NCBI GenBank assembly: GCA_016741915.1
Contig: JACVCS010000009.1
Span: 1-64,000 of the forward strand
DNA from: Phycisphaerales bacterium
Lineage (GTDB): Bacteria; Planctomycetota; Phycisphaerae; Phycisphaerales; UBA1924
Length of the DNA stretch: 64,000 nucleotides
Direction: 5' to 3'
The stretch's first letter is position 1. Each line of letters opens with the position of its first letter. Positions 49,332-57,344 of the stretch are shown here, in pieces. Below the pieces are notes generated by a model that made no database searches, had not been told where the DNA came from, and saw only the letters and a program-made list of their open reading frames with translations. Made by a program: the position numbers and the translations under genes.

Positions 49332-50876
49332 TCAGCCGCCGTAGACCTTTGCCAGGTCACGCCAGAACGTCGGGTAGGTCTTCCGCACGCAGGCGGGGTC
49401 GCGGATGACGACGTTGGGCCGGCGGAGGCCGATGAGCGCCAGGCTCATCGCCATGCGGTGGTCGTCGTACGTGTCAAACTCAACCATCGGCACATTGTGC
49501 GAACAGTCGATCCCCCCCATCGGCGGCGTGATGCGAATGCCCTCATCCGCCTGCCCGCCCTTGTCCACATACGTAAAGGGCTCAACCTTCACGCCGACCT
49601 TGGCGAGTTCGTTCACCAACGCCTGGATGCGGTCGGTCTCCTTCACGCGGAGCGTGCGCAGGCCCGTGAGCGTCGAAGGTCCGCTCGCAAAGCACGCGAT
49701 CACCGCCGCGGTCATGGCAGCGTCGGGGAACAACGAAAAGTTCTCCTGCATCGCCCGGGGCTGGTCGACATCGGCGATCGTCCAACGGGTGACGTCTTCG
49801 ACCTGGTACTCATACTTGCCGAGCTCGTCCAGAGACAACAAGAACCACGAGTCCGGTTGCTGCTCGATCACCACCCGTTCTCTTCGGGCGCCATACACCG
49901 TCGGATATCGACCGACAACCGTGCAGCGACTCTTCGGCACCACCACCGCGGACGCGCAGATGTGGCACGCTGAACTCGCATCGGCTTCGACAAGATAATC
50001 CGAGAACACGTACCGCGGCTTGGTCCGCCAGACCGGGGAAGCTTGGACAAAGATCTCGTTGTTCTTCGCCGTGTCGAATCGAAGTGCGTCCTCACGCGAT
50101 CGTCGAGCATCGAACTTCGGCTCAATGTGGCAATCACGCAGCAGACCCATCGTCAGCCGAACATACGCGGGGCTGGTAATGGGGGCGTCGACCATCTGCA
50201 CGCGGACGCCGCCGGGGACAAACGGACCAAGCAAAAGTACGGCACTGACGAACTGTCCCGACTGAGACTCACCGAAACGAAACTTCAGTCCGGATACCAA
50301 ATCAACATCGAAAGGCTTGATCAAAAGCGGAGGAAATCCTTCTTCAAAGAGGTGCTCGACCTCTACTCCTACCGACCGCAGCGCATCGACCAACTCCCCG
50401 ATCGGCCTCTGCCTCATCCGCGCGTTGCCGTCGATGATGATCCCGCCGCTCTCTTTGGGCTGCAGGATCGCTGCCGCCGTCAGGAAGCGTGTCGCCGTGC
50501 CGGCGTTCTGCAGGTTCAGCGTGATCTGCTGACCCGGGTTGATCTTCCACCGCCCGCCCACACCCTGCACGCGCACCTTGGCGTTGCCGCTGGATTCGCC
50601 CTGCCGGTCAACCTCCGGCGTAATGTCGATCTGCGCACCGAGCGTGCGCAAAGCCGCGATCATCACCTGCGCGTCCTCCGCGTCCACCAGCGCGCCGGTC
50701 AGCACGCTCTGCCCGTGCGAGAGGGCCGCCAGCAGCAGCGCCCGGTTGGTGATGCTCTTGCTCCCCGGCGGGCGCACCGTGATATCAAACGGCTTGGTCA
50801 CAGGCACAACCCGAACGCTCGTGGGCAAGCGCTCGATCGGCAAACCCGCGATGTCCTGAACCGTGGGGATCTTCAT
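49332..50876 (-). CDS. aroA: 3-phosphoshikimate 1-carboxyvinyltransferase (EPSP synthase)
   Basis: A 514-residue EPSP synthase, sixth step of the shikimate pathway. Catalytic segments all present: PPGSKSITNRALLLAA, LNLQNAGTATRFLTAAA, RMRQRPIGELVDALRSVG, SQSGQFVSAVLL, EADASSA, FPDAAMTAAVIACFA, RVKETDRIQ and YDDHRMAMSLAL. It is 70-90 residues longer than typical; about 40 extra residues (around RRERVVIEQQPDSWFLLSLD to TIADVDQPRAM) lie between EADASSA and FPDAAMT. The 3' two thirds of the gene is lower in GC than the 5' third (see findings). ATG at 50876. A palindrome (50913) separates it from the GroES-like gene upstream. Confidence 0.95.
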   Translation of the reverse strand: MKIPTVQDIAGLPIERLPTSVRVVPVTKPFDITVRPPGSKSITNRALLLAALSHGQSVLTGALVDAEDAQVMIAALRTLGAQIDITPEVDRQGESSGNAKVRVQGVGGRWKINPGQQITLNLQNAGTATRFLTAAAILQPKESGGIIIDGNARMRQRPIGELVDALRSVGVEVEHLFEEGFPPLLIKPFDVDLVSGLKFRFGESQSGQFVSAVLLLGPFVPGGVRVQMVDAPITSPAYVRLTMGLLRDCHIEPKFDARRSREDALRFDTAKNNEIFVQASPVWRTKPRYVFSDYLVEADASSACHICASAVVVPKSRCTVVGRYPTVYGARRERVVIEQQPDSWFLLSLDELGKYEYQVEDVTRWTIADVDQPRAMQENFSLFPDAAMTAAVIACFASGPSTLTGLRTLRVKETDRIQALVNELAKVGVKVEPFTYVDKGGQADEGIRITPPMGGIDCSHNVPMVEFDTYDDHRMAMSLALIGLRRPNVVIRDPACVRKTYPTFWRDLAKVYGG

Positions 50877-50912
50877 GACAGTCGTTGAACTCGTTTCGTG
50901 CGATCGCCCAGC

Positions 50913-50934
50913 GCACGGCTCGTCAGAGCCGTGC
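50913..50934. repeat. REP-like palindrome, copy 3
   Basis: GCACGGCTC and GAGCCGTGC with a 4-base centre, followed by CACC as in copy 2. It lies in the 70-base gap between the GroES-like gene and aroA, inside their presumed common transcript. Confidence 0.7.
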
Positions 50935-50946
50935 CACCGGAAACGC

Positions 50947-51276
50947 TCACTCCTCCGCCTTGCGGAAGACCGCCACCACGTCCTCAACGGGGATCACAAA
51001 CAAGCGGTTGTCCCCCTCAAACTCGACGGGAACCGCGTGCTTCGGGTTGAACAGCACCCGGTCGTACTTTTTGATCGGGTAATCCGTGTCCGCTTCGACC
51101 TTCGCACTCACCGCCACCACGCGACCGGTGATCGTCGGGATCTCGATCTTGTCCGGCAGGTGGATCCCCTGCTTGGTCTGCTTCTTGTCGTCGTCTTTGC
51201 GGATGAGCACGCGGTCGCCGATCGGTTCGACGACTTCGAGCTTCGAGGTCTTGCGGGTTGAGTCTTCGGAGGGCAT
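50947..51276 (-). CDS. GroES-like co-chaperonin
   Basis: A 109-residue Cpn10-fold protein. Seen: VVEPIGDRVLIRKDDDKKQT at the N-terminus (GDRVLI pattern), QGIHLPDKIEIP for the mobile-loop area, ITGRVVAVSAKVEADTDYPI, YDRVLFNPKHAVPVEFEGDN, and VIPVEDVVAVF at the end. It is divergent from ordinary GroES in the loop and roof, and no groEL follows, so it is either an accessory co-chaperonin or a Cpn10-related protein with another partner. The ATG at 51276 is supported by family length. It is divergent from apt. Confidence 0.85.
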   Translation of the reverse strand: MPSEDSTRKTSKLEVVEPIGDRVLIRKDDDKKQTKQGIHLPDKIEIPTITGRVVAVSAKVEADTDYPIKKYDRVLFNPKHAVPVEFEGDNRLFVIPVEDVVAVFRKAEE

Positions 51277-51403
51277 TGGACAAAAGTCTATTCGCGCCCG
51301 CCCGCCGCTTCGCCCTCTCCTTTTCCCCTGCGGCCGCCTTCGACGAGCTTCCCAAACCTGAGCCTTTGCCAGCACGCCCCCCGATCACTACGCTGGGGGC
51401 ATC

Positions 51404-51931
51404 ATGGAGCAGATCGAACGTCTGAAATCGCTCATCCGCGACGTCCCCGAGTTCCCCAAGCCCGGGATCGTCTTCAAAGACTTCACCCCGATGCTCCGCG
51501 ATCCGGGCGCGCTGGCGCTGGCCGTCGAGCTCATGTGCAACCCGTTCCGCGGCAAGGGGATCGAGCTGGTCATCGGCGCCGAGTCGCGCGGGTTCATCTT
51601 CGGCACCGCGCTGGCCCGCTCACTCTCCGCAGGGTTCGTCCCCGTCCGCAAGCCCGGCAAGCTCCCCGCCAAGACCATCAAAATGGCCTACGAGCTCGAA
51701 TACGGCTCCGACCACGTCGAGATCCACGTCGACGCCATCCAACCCGGGCAGCGCGTCCTGCTCGTCGACGACCTCCTCGCCACCGGCGGCACCATGGAAG
51801 CCTGCTGCAAACTCGTGCAGTCGCTCAAGGGCACCATCGCCGGCATCACCGTGCTCATCGAGCTGCAAGGCCTCAACGGGCGCGACAAGCTCAAATCCTT
51901 CGGACCTGTGCACACCGTCCTGAAGTACTAA
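51404..51931 (+). CDS. apt: Adenine phosphoribosyltransferase
   Basis: A 175-residue enzyme that salvages adenine to AMP with PRPP; cytoplasmic dimer. Motifs: IRDVPEFPKPGIVFKDFTP, GAESRGFIFGTALA, VPVRKPGKLPAKTIKMAYEL with the flexible loop, and the PRPP-binding VLLVDDLLATGGTM. Length is normal for type I Apt. It is the only plus-strand gene between the GroES-like gene and the unknown gene at 51947, to which it is convergent with 15 bases between stop codons. Confidence 0.97.
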   Translation: MEQIERLKSLIRDVPEFPKPGIVFKDFTPMLRDPGALALAVELMCNPFRGKGIELVIGAESRGFIFGTALARSLSAGFVPVRKPGKLPAKTIKMAYELEYGSDHVEIHVDAIQPGQRVLLVDDLLATGGTMEACCKLVQSLKGTIAGITVLIELQGLNGRDKLKSFGPVHTVLKY

Positions 51932-51946
51932 TTAACGCTCGTTCGC

Positions 51947-52519
51947 TCAATCACGCACGAACTGCAACAGGCCCGAGCCGACGCGTCGAAGCCGCCCGTC
52001 CGCCACGAGCGCATCCCACACCGCCCGCGGGTACTGGTTCGGCGGCGTAATGGCCGTCACCTGCCCCTTTGATCCGCCGGTGAGTGCCCGGTTGCTCAGT
52101 TTGCTGTCGTCGTCAAGCTGCGTGATCTTCACGCGCTTTTTGAACGCGCGCATCGCAGAGCGGAGCACGTCGGCCGTCAGTTCAAGCTCGGCCTTGGTTT
52201 CCAGACCGACCGCCGCGGGCTGACCGACCCCCATCGCCGCCTCGACCGCCGCCGTGACGGCCGCACTTTGCACCGCGGGCTGCGGCGCGGGCATCGACCG
52301 CGCCATCCCCGAAACCCGCTGCAACTCCGCAACCCCGCTCTCGCGGAGCTGCTTCAGCGAATCCACGTTGCGCTCAGCGATGATCCGACCAACCTTCATC
52401 GCGTCGGCGTTGGTCTTCTTCAAAAGGTTGTGCGCGCTGCGCCAAAGCTCCGGCACCTTTCCAGGTTCGGGCTTGCTGCTCAACTCCGCAATCACCTCGT
52501 CGAGTCGGGAAAGGACCAT
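51947..52519 (-). CDS. Hypothetical protein
   Basis: A 190-residue protein I do not recognise. Residues 1-75 look helical (VLSRLDEVIAELSSKPEPGK, AHNLLKKTNADAMKVGRIIA, DSLKQLRESGVAEL), an Ala/Pro/Val linker follows, and the C-terminal 80 residues contain FKKRVKITQLDDDSKLSNRA and a winged-helix-like ending PPNQYPRAVWDALVADGRLR. No membrane segment or catalytic motif is seen. The ATG at 52519 starts the helical part. It may be a planctomycete-specific cytoplasmic protein; nucleic-acid binding by the C-terminus is only a guess. Confidence 0.7.
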   Translation of the reverse strand: MVLSRLDEVIAELSSKPEPGKVPELWRSAHNLLKKTNADAMKVGRIIAERNVDSLKQLRESGVAELQRVSGMARSMPAPQPAVQSAAVTAAVEAAMGVGQPAAVGLETKAELELTADVLRSAMRAFKKRVKITQLDDDSKLSNRALTGGSKGQVTAITPPNQYPRAVWDALVADGRLRRVGSGLLQFVRD

Positions 52520-52897
52520 GTGCGGGCTCCCGTTCAAGCGATCGAATGAGCCTAGCGCCGGGAATCTTCGAGTAAATACCAATCAATATCCAAACATTTC
52601 TTCACATGTTCGCGGGCGATCTCGGGTTGATCAGGCGAATTGCCTATCACGCGAGCCAAACAGTTCAGTTGTGGACGAACACGACTTGTGTGCGAACCGT
52701 GAATCCAACGCCGCACCCCGGGCGAAACCAGTGCCGAGGTCGTTTGCCGGCCTGAGCGTGCGGCTCGGGCAAAAAGGAGGCGGCGGCCTTGTCCGACCCG
52801 TGCGGGGTTTCCCGCACCCTGGTCGCCGGTCGATGAAACGACCCGCGGCCGCGGAAAGGTCGGGCAACGCCGCCGCACTTCAAGGACGGTTGAAGCC
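52520..52897. other. Intergenic region before the glycosyltransferase gene
   Basis: About 380 bases between two divergent genes. Open frames here are short, Arg/Pro-rich and mutually overlapping. It should hold the promoters of the unknown protein and the glycosyltransferase; no convincing hexamer pair, palindrome or RNA element was found. Confidence 0.5.
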
Positions 52898-54088
52898 ATG
52901 TCTGCTGTGCTGACAGACCCGGTTGCGCGCGACGCGACCACCAACGCCTCGAGTCTCCTCCCCACCACCCTGCAACCGCAAGCCACGACCGCACCGGGCG
53001 CCGCGCCCCTTGCGGAAAGGCCGTACGTTGAGTCGGCATCGCGACCGGCGCCGGGGCACCAGCCCCGCAAGGGTTCGCTGACGGTCTTGATCCCCGCGTA
53101 CAACGAGGCGGAGAACATCGCCGAGACGATCCAGAGCCTGCACGCGCAGACGATCAAGCCCGACCACATCATCGTGGTCGACGACTGCAGCAAGGACAAC
53201 ACGGGGGAGATCGCCCGCGCCAACGGCGCCACGGTCGTCCGCCCCAGCAAGAACCGCGGCTGCAAGGCCAGCGCTTTGAACTACGGGCTGGACTACGTCC
53301 CCGACGAGCTGTGCCTGGCGATCGACGCCGACACGACCCTCGCCCCCGACGCGATCGAGAAGCTCCTGCCCGCGATGAGCGACGAGCGCTTCGGCGCGGC
53401 CTGCGGCTTCGTCCTGCCGCGCCGCGTGCAGACGATGTGGGAACGCGGGCGCTACGTCGAATACCTCTACGCCTTCGAGTTCTACAAGCCGATCCAGGAT
53501 TACTACGGCCGACCGATGATCGCCTCCGGGTGCTTCAGCGTCTACCGCACGGCCGACCTGCGCCGCATCGGCGGCTGGCCCACCCGCACCGTCGGTGAGG
53601 ACATGGACCTGACCTGGACGCTGTACAACGACGGGTACCAGGTCCGCTATGTCCCCGAGGCCATCTGCTATCCGATCGAGCCGCCGACCTTCTCGTTCAT
53701 GCAGAAGCAGCTCACCCGCTGGAGCTCGGGTTTCTGGCAGTGCGTCAAAGTGCACTGGAAGGACCTTCTGAACGTCCCGTACCTGCGGATGATCGTCGCG
53801 GTTGCGCTGTGGGACGCGGTCTTCGCCGCGACCATCTACTTCACGCTGTTGCCCTTGCTTGCGATCTTCATCCACCCGCTTTTCCTGCTGGGCTACCTGA
53901 TGGACCTGCCGTCGATCGCCGGCCCGGTGCTCTACGGCGCGTACAAGCGCGGCGAGACGCTCAAGGCGCTCTCCAGCATCCCGGCCTTCTACGTCCTGCG
54001 GTTTGTGAACTTCTACTACTCGCTGAAAACCTTCTACCTCGAGTTCATCGCCCGCAGGCCGCTGCGGACGTTTGAGAAGGGGCACTAA
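52898..54088 (+). CDS. Membrane glycosyltransferase family 2 (processive type)
   Basis: A 396-residue GT2 enzyme. After about 60 disordered residues come LTVLIPAYNEAENIAETIQS, the nucleotide-binding IIVVDDCSKDNTGEIA, the DxD motif IDADTTLAP, the acceptor-site GEDMDLTW (ED) and QKQLTRWSSGFWQ with the QxxRW signature of processive synthases. Three hydrophobic segments follow (AVALWDAVFAATIYFTLLPL, then about 295-320 and 345-365), so it polymerises or transfers sugars at the cytoplasmic membrane, like poly-N-acetylglucosamine or hyaluronan-type synthases. The sugar is unknown. A small membrane protein follows after an 80-bp octamer array, possibly its accessory subunit. Confidence 0.92.
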   Translation: MSAVLTDPVARDATTNASSLLPTTLQPQATTAPGAAPLAERPYVESASRPAPGHQPRKGSLTVLIPAYNEAENIAETIQSLHAQTIKPDHIIVVDDCSKDNTGEIARANGATVVRPSKNRGCKASALNYGLDYVPDELCLAIDADTTLAPDAIEKLLPAMSDERFGAACGFVLPRRVQTMWERGRYVEYLYAFEFYKPIQDYYGRPMIASGCFSVYRTADLRRIGGWPTRTVGEDMDLTWTLYNDGYQVRYVPEAICYPIEPPTFSFMQKQLTRWSSGFWQCVKVHWKDLLNVPYLRMIVAVALWDAVFAATIYFTLLPLLAIFIHPLFLLGYLMDLPSIAGPVLYGAYKRGETLKALSSIPAFYVLRFVNFYYSLKTFYLEFIARRPLRTFEKGH

Positions 54089-54104
54089 GAAAAACTCAAA
54101 ACTC

Positions 54105-54184
54105 AAAGCAGCAAAGCAGCAAAGCAGCAAAGCAGCAAAGCAGCAAAGCAGCAAAGCAGCAAAGCAGCAAAGCAGCAAAGCAGC
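54105..54184. repeat. Octamer tandem array AAAGCAGC, ten copies
   Basis: Ten exact copies of AAAGCAGC fill 54105-54184, beginning 16 bases after the glycosyltransferase stop and ending about 60 bases before the next start. It is preceded by AACTCAAAACTCAAAGC-type words and followed by CACTCAGCACTCACCACT. Confidence 0.97.
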
Positions 54185-54242
54185 AGACAGATTCAAGACT
54201 CACCACTCAGCACTCACCACTGTTTTCTGAAGGACAGTTCCC

Positions 54243-54653
54243 ATGATTTTCGGTCTCCCTGTGACAGGTCTCGGCGGGCTTTTCTACCTCATCCTCACCC
54301 TCTGGATGCCCGTGCGTGAAGCGCACCGCACCGTTCGGGGCAAGGGGTGCCCGCGCCGCTGGAAGCAGATCTTCGTTTCCTGCGCCCTGATGTTCTTCCT
54401 CTTCGCAACCATGTACGCTCAGGCGTCGCTGATCAGCAGCCTCTTCCCCACCGTCAGCGCGGTCTCGTCCGAGTCTCTCGGCACCGCACGCTTCGACCAG
54501 ATCGCGGGCAGCAAGGCCGGCGGGTTGGTCGCGGGCGCGATGTTCGTCGCGCTGATCACCCTCGCCTGCGTCGCTCTGGCGGTGCACGCCCTGCGTTTGA
54601 CGATGATGGTCCTGCCGCAGCGCCGCCGCCTGGCGGCCGCTCCCCGGGCCTGA
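54243..54653 (+). CDS. Small membrane protein, probable glycosyltransferase partner
   Basis: A 136-residue protein with three hydrophobic segments: LGGLFYLILTLWMPV at the start, IFVSCALMFFLFATMYAQAS, and AGAMFVALITLACVALAVHA near the C-terminus, which ends in a basic tail. The loop after the first segment is Arg-rich (REAHRTVRGKGCPRRWK) and should be cytoplasmic. It follows the GT2 gene on the same strand and may be an accessory subunit, as small membrane proteins often are for polysaccharide synthases. No family recognised. Confidence 0.75.
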   Translation: MIFGLPVTGLGGLFYLILTLWMPVREAHRTVRGKGCPRRWKQIFVSCALMFFLFATMYAQASLISSLFPTVSAVSSESLGTARFDQIAGSKAGGLVAGAMFVALITLACVALAVHALRLTMMVLPQRRRLAAAPRA

Positions 54654-54754
54654 TCGACGCGATCACCGCGCGATCAGCGAACAACGAGTCAACATCACCC
54701 GGGCGTGCCGTCGGAAACGCCGCGGACGACCCGGGAAAAGGTCCTCCTTTCGAC

Positions 54755-54800
54755 ACCCGAGACCGTCGCCCGAGAGGGTTTGCCGTCTCGGGTTGTCGTT
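54755..54800 (+). terminator. Candidate terminator after the small membrane gene
   Basis: ACCCGAGAC and GTCTCGGGT pair perfectly (9 bp) around a 21-base loop; GTTTTTG follows at a distance of about four bases. The stem position, 100 bases past the stop, and the T-run offset make it moderate. Confidence 0.55.
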
Positions 54801-54861
54801 TTTGCTGATCGAAAGGTGCCGCACAACGCGAGCACGGGCTTGCATGCTTCATGCACCAGCC

Positions 54862-54883
54862 GCACGGCTCCGCAGGGCCGTGC
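54862..54883. repeat. REP-like palindrome, copy 4
   Basis: GCACGGCTC and GGGCCGTGC with a 4-base centre; one T-G mismatch relative to copy 3. It is followed by CATC rather than CACC. It lies just past the end of the minus-strand methyltransferase gene. Confidence 0.6.
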
Positions 54884-54910
54884 CATCATCGGACGAGAAG
54901 CTCAAAGCGC

Positions 54911-55819
54911 TCACGCGCCCTTCGGTCGGCGGAACTTCCCGCTGCGGATCGTCAGCTTCACCGAGTTCACCAACCGATCCCAGCGGCTGTACCCCTCCGC
55001 GTTGTCCTTCACGGGCCAGTCCCACGGCACATAACTCAGCCGACGCGTCATCATCCAGTTCTTCCAGTCAAATCCCGCCTCGGGTACGTGCGCCGGCGGA
55101 GTCCACGCGGGGTCCTTCCACGCCACCACGAGCAACTGCGCGGTGCGGTAGGTCCTGGTGAAGTACCCGCGCCGCTGCAATGCAAAGGCCCCGCGCTGCA
55201 CCGCGTGGATCATCGCGTCGTGCAGAATGATCACCGGCGGGTCAAGGGTCGCGATCGTCCCCAGCGCGTCGGCGACGGGGTGCGGGTCGCCGTGGTCGCC
55301 GTCGATGATCACCCCCGCGGGGCGGCCCTCGAACGGGCGCAGCGTCGCGTCGGCAAAGAACTCGGTGCTCGTGACCCCCAGCAGCTTGAAGCGTCCACTC
55401 CCCGCGACCGTCTCGCTGACGCGCTGCAGGTTCTCCGTGGCGCGCTTCAGGAATGCGTCGGGGGAGCGCGTCTGGTTGTGACTGACCTGCGCGTACTCCG
55501 GATCAAGCCCCACCGCGTCGCGCCCCGCGGCGATCACGTGCGCCAGCGACCAACCGGTGTGCGTCCCGATCTCCAGCCACCAGCCCTTGGGCGAGGCCTG
55601 CGCGATGCGGTAGAGCAGACCCGCCTCTTCCGGGGTCATGTACCCGCACCCAGCAAAGAATGTCGGATCGCACAGCGTCGCGTGCCCGGCCGGTGCTCGC
55701 TTGTCGGGCTCGATCACTCGCGCGTGCGGGAAGCACCCGGTCAGATCGGGCACACCCTCGGGCGTGACGATCCGCTCGGTCTGCGGGCGCGTGGGCGTCT
55801 GTGCAACGGTGGGAACCAT
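54911..55819 (-). CDS. Class I SAM-dependent methyltransferase
   Basis: A 302-residue protein of the Methyltransf_24-like group. The SAM pocket is GWWLEIGTHTGWSLAHVIA and GRDAVGLDPEY; the acidic motif after the fourth strand is GVIIDGDHGDPHPVADAL, and ILHDAMIHAVQRG follows, as usual in this group of sugar- or secondary-metabolite O-methyltransferases. The C-terminal 80 residues (KNWMMTRRLSYVPWDWPV) are not family-typical. The position beside a membrane glycosyltransferase suggests a polysaccharide substrate, which is inference only. ATG at 55819. Confidence 0.83.
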   Translation of the reverse strand: MVPTVAQTPTRPQTERIVTPEGVPDLTGCFPHARVIEPDKRAPAGHATLCDPTFFAGCGYMTPEEAGLLYRIAQASPKGWWLEIGTHTGWSLAHVIAAGRDAVGLDPEYAQVSHNQTRSPDAFLKRATENLQRVSETVAGSGRFKLLGVTSTEFFADATLRPFEGRPAGVIIDGDHGDPHPVADALGTIATLDPPVIILHDAMIHAVQRGAFALQRRGYFTRTYRTAQLLVVAWKDPAWTPPAHVPEAGFDWKNWMMTRRLSYVPWDWPVKDNAEGYSRWDRLVNSVKLTIRSGKFRRPKGA

Positions 55820-55847
55820 CACGCATTATTGCCGCTACGCTGGGACG

Positions 55848-56039
55848 GTGTGGTCCACCTTCGTCATTGTCGGTCTGGTGGTGGTGCTGGTCAGCGCCGC
55901 CGTGCGCCTGGCGTTTTATGTCTGGTGGCGCAACCGCTTCGGCGGTCGGCCGGTGCGGTTTGGTCGGTCGCGTGCCGCTCGCGCCGCGCGCACCGATGAC
56001 GCCGTCACGATCCGCTGGGAAGAAACACCCCCGCGTTGA
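55848..56039 (+). CDS. Small single-span membrane protein
   Basis: A 63-residue predicted protein: one hydrophobic helix (STFVIVGLVVVLVSAAVRLA), then WWRNRFGG and a basic tail (RPVRFGRSRAARAARTDD). The start is a GTG with no strong ribosome site, 28 bases from the divergent methyltransferase start. The frame continues upstream, antisense to that gene. A membrane helix followed by an Arg-rich tail is plausible biology, but GC-rich shadow frames can mimic it, so confidence is limited. Confidence 0.45.
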   Translation: MWSTFVIVGLVVVLVSAAVRLAFYVWWRNRFGGRPVRFGRSRAARAARTDDAVTIRWEETPPR

Positions 56040-56078
56040 CTGTTCGTCAACCGAGTTTGCATCATCGTGCCGAGCCGA

Positions 56079-57344
56079 TCACTTTGCAGGCGTTGGTGCC
56101 GCGGACGTGTTCCCGGGGGCGGCGACACCATCGGGAAATCCGGGGACGATCGCGAGCATGAGGCGCACCCCGCCGCCGCCGCCGCTGGCGATGAGCATCG
56201 CTTCACCCAACGTGGGAATCACCGCGGCATCCTGACCCGGGCCGATGCCGCGAACGCGCGGCGTGTCCGTCGCGGTCGTCGGCGGCTTCGATTCTTCGCC
56301 GGCGTTCGCATCAACACCCGGCGCGCTGTCACGCTTGACCTGCCCCGGGCCCGCGGGCTCGGGCCTTGGCGCGGGCTTCGATTCATCCACAGCTTCCGCC
56401 TGCATCGCCGAACTCTCCGCCTGCTCGATCACCGACGTCCAGTTCCGCGTGGCCTGCTCCGGGACGATCAGCAGCACCTCATCATCGCGTAAGGCCGCGG
56501 TGAGCAGCAATCGGTCGAAGGTCTGCGCCGATGGTCGCTGAGGCGCGGTGCCGCGGGCGATGGCCGCCTTTTCAAGCGCCGCGGCGAATCGGTCATCATC
56601 ACCACCCGCGATGGTCCGCGGCTCGTGCTGGGGCACCATCTGCACGCGCAGCTCGGCCCGCACGCCCTGATCGCTGGGCACGGGCACCGCCCAGCACCGC
56701 GTCAGAAGCCGAAGCGTCCCGCCGCCGAGCGTCAGACGGGAATCCTGCAGCGCCACGATCATCGCCTCTTCACGGAACGGCCCGCGAGCGGCTTCGATCC
56801 ACGACGAGCCCTGCGCGATCCACTGGCGCGTGACGGCCGCGGGCGCACTGCTCAGCCGCTGCCCGGGCTTCAGTTCGCTCAGCCCCCACTGCCCGGGTGT
56901 GGGTGTGAGTGCGGCTTGGATCTCCTTGAGCGCCGCTCGATTGATCAGCAAAAGCCTGAACCCCGCGCGGCTCCACGCCTCACGCTCCGCCGGACTGATC
57001 CGCGGCGTGCTCTGCTCAAACTCGCGCAGCACGCGGGCAATCAACACCGCGTCGTCGTTCGTCACCCACGCGCGAACCTCCGCACCGATCCCCATCACCG
57101 GCGCTTGACCTTCCGAAGCGCCCGAGAGCGTGCTGGGCAACGTGACCGTTCGAGCGCCGGGGCTCGCCAAGGCTGAGCCGGACCCATCAGTGGAGTGATT
57201 TTCCGGTTCACCCGCGCCGTCCCCGCCGGCGCAGCCGCCGATGAAGAAGGCAACCCCCAAAGCGCCGATCGCCCACCAACCCGCACGTTGCGGCTGCGGT
57301 AGGTCACTTCTCACGATCGTCGGCTCACTGTTCATGGCGTTCAT
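56079..57344 (-). CDS. Hypothetical lipoprotein
   Basis: A 421-residue protein with a lipobox: AIGALGVAFFIGGCAGGD, lipidated Cys about 38, so it should be anchored to a membrane facing the periplasm. The mature part has a globular region of about 100-300 with VRAWVTNDDAVLIARVLREF, REAWSRAGFRLLLINRAAL and RLSSAPAAVTRQWIAQGSSW, then a Glu/Pro/Lys-rich linker and a C-terminal block MLIASGGGGGVRLMLAIVPG. I recognise no family. An ATG at 57335 is an alternative start. It is transcribed alone, back-to-back with the second PEP-CTERM-type gene. Confidence 0.75.
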   Translation of the reverse strand: MNAMNSEPTIVRSDLPQPQRAGWWAIGALGVAFFIGGCAGGDGAGEPENHSTDGSGSALASPGARTVTLPSTLSGASEGQAPVMGIGAEVRAWVTNDDAVLIARVLREFEQSTPRISPAEREAWSRAGFRLLLINRAALKEIQAALTPTPGQWGLSELKPGQRLSSAPAAVTRQWIAQGSSWIEAARGPFREEAMIVALQDSRLTLGGGTLRLLTRCWAVPVPSDQGVRAELRVQMVPQHEPRTIAGGDDDRFAAALEKAAIARGTAPQRPSAQTFDRLLLTAALRDDEVLLIVPEQATRNWTSVIEQAESSAMQAEAVDESKPAPRPEPAGPGQVKRDSAPGVDANAGEESKPPTTATDTPRVRGIGPGQDAAVIPTLGEAMLIASGGGGGVRLMLAIVPGFPDGVAAPGNTSAAPTPAK

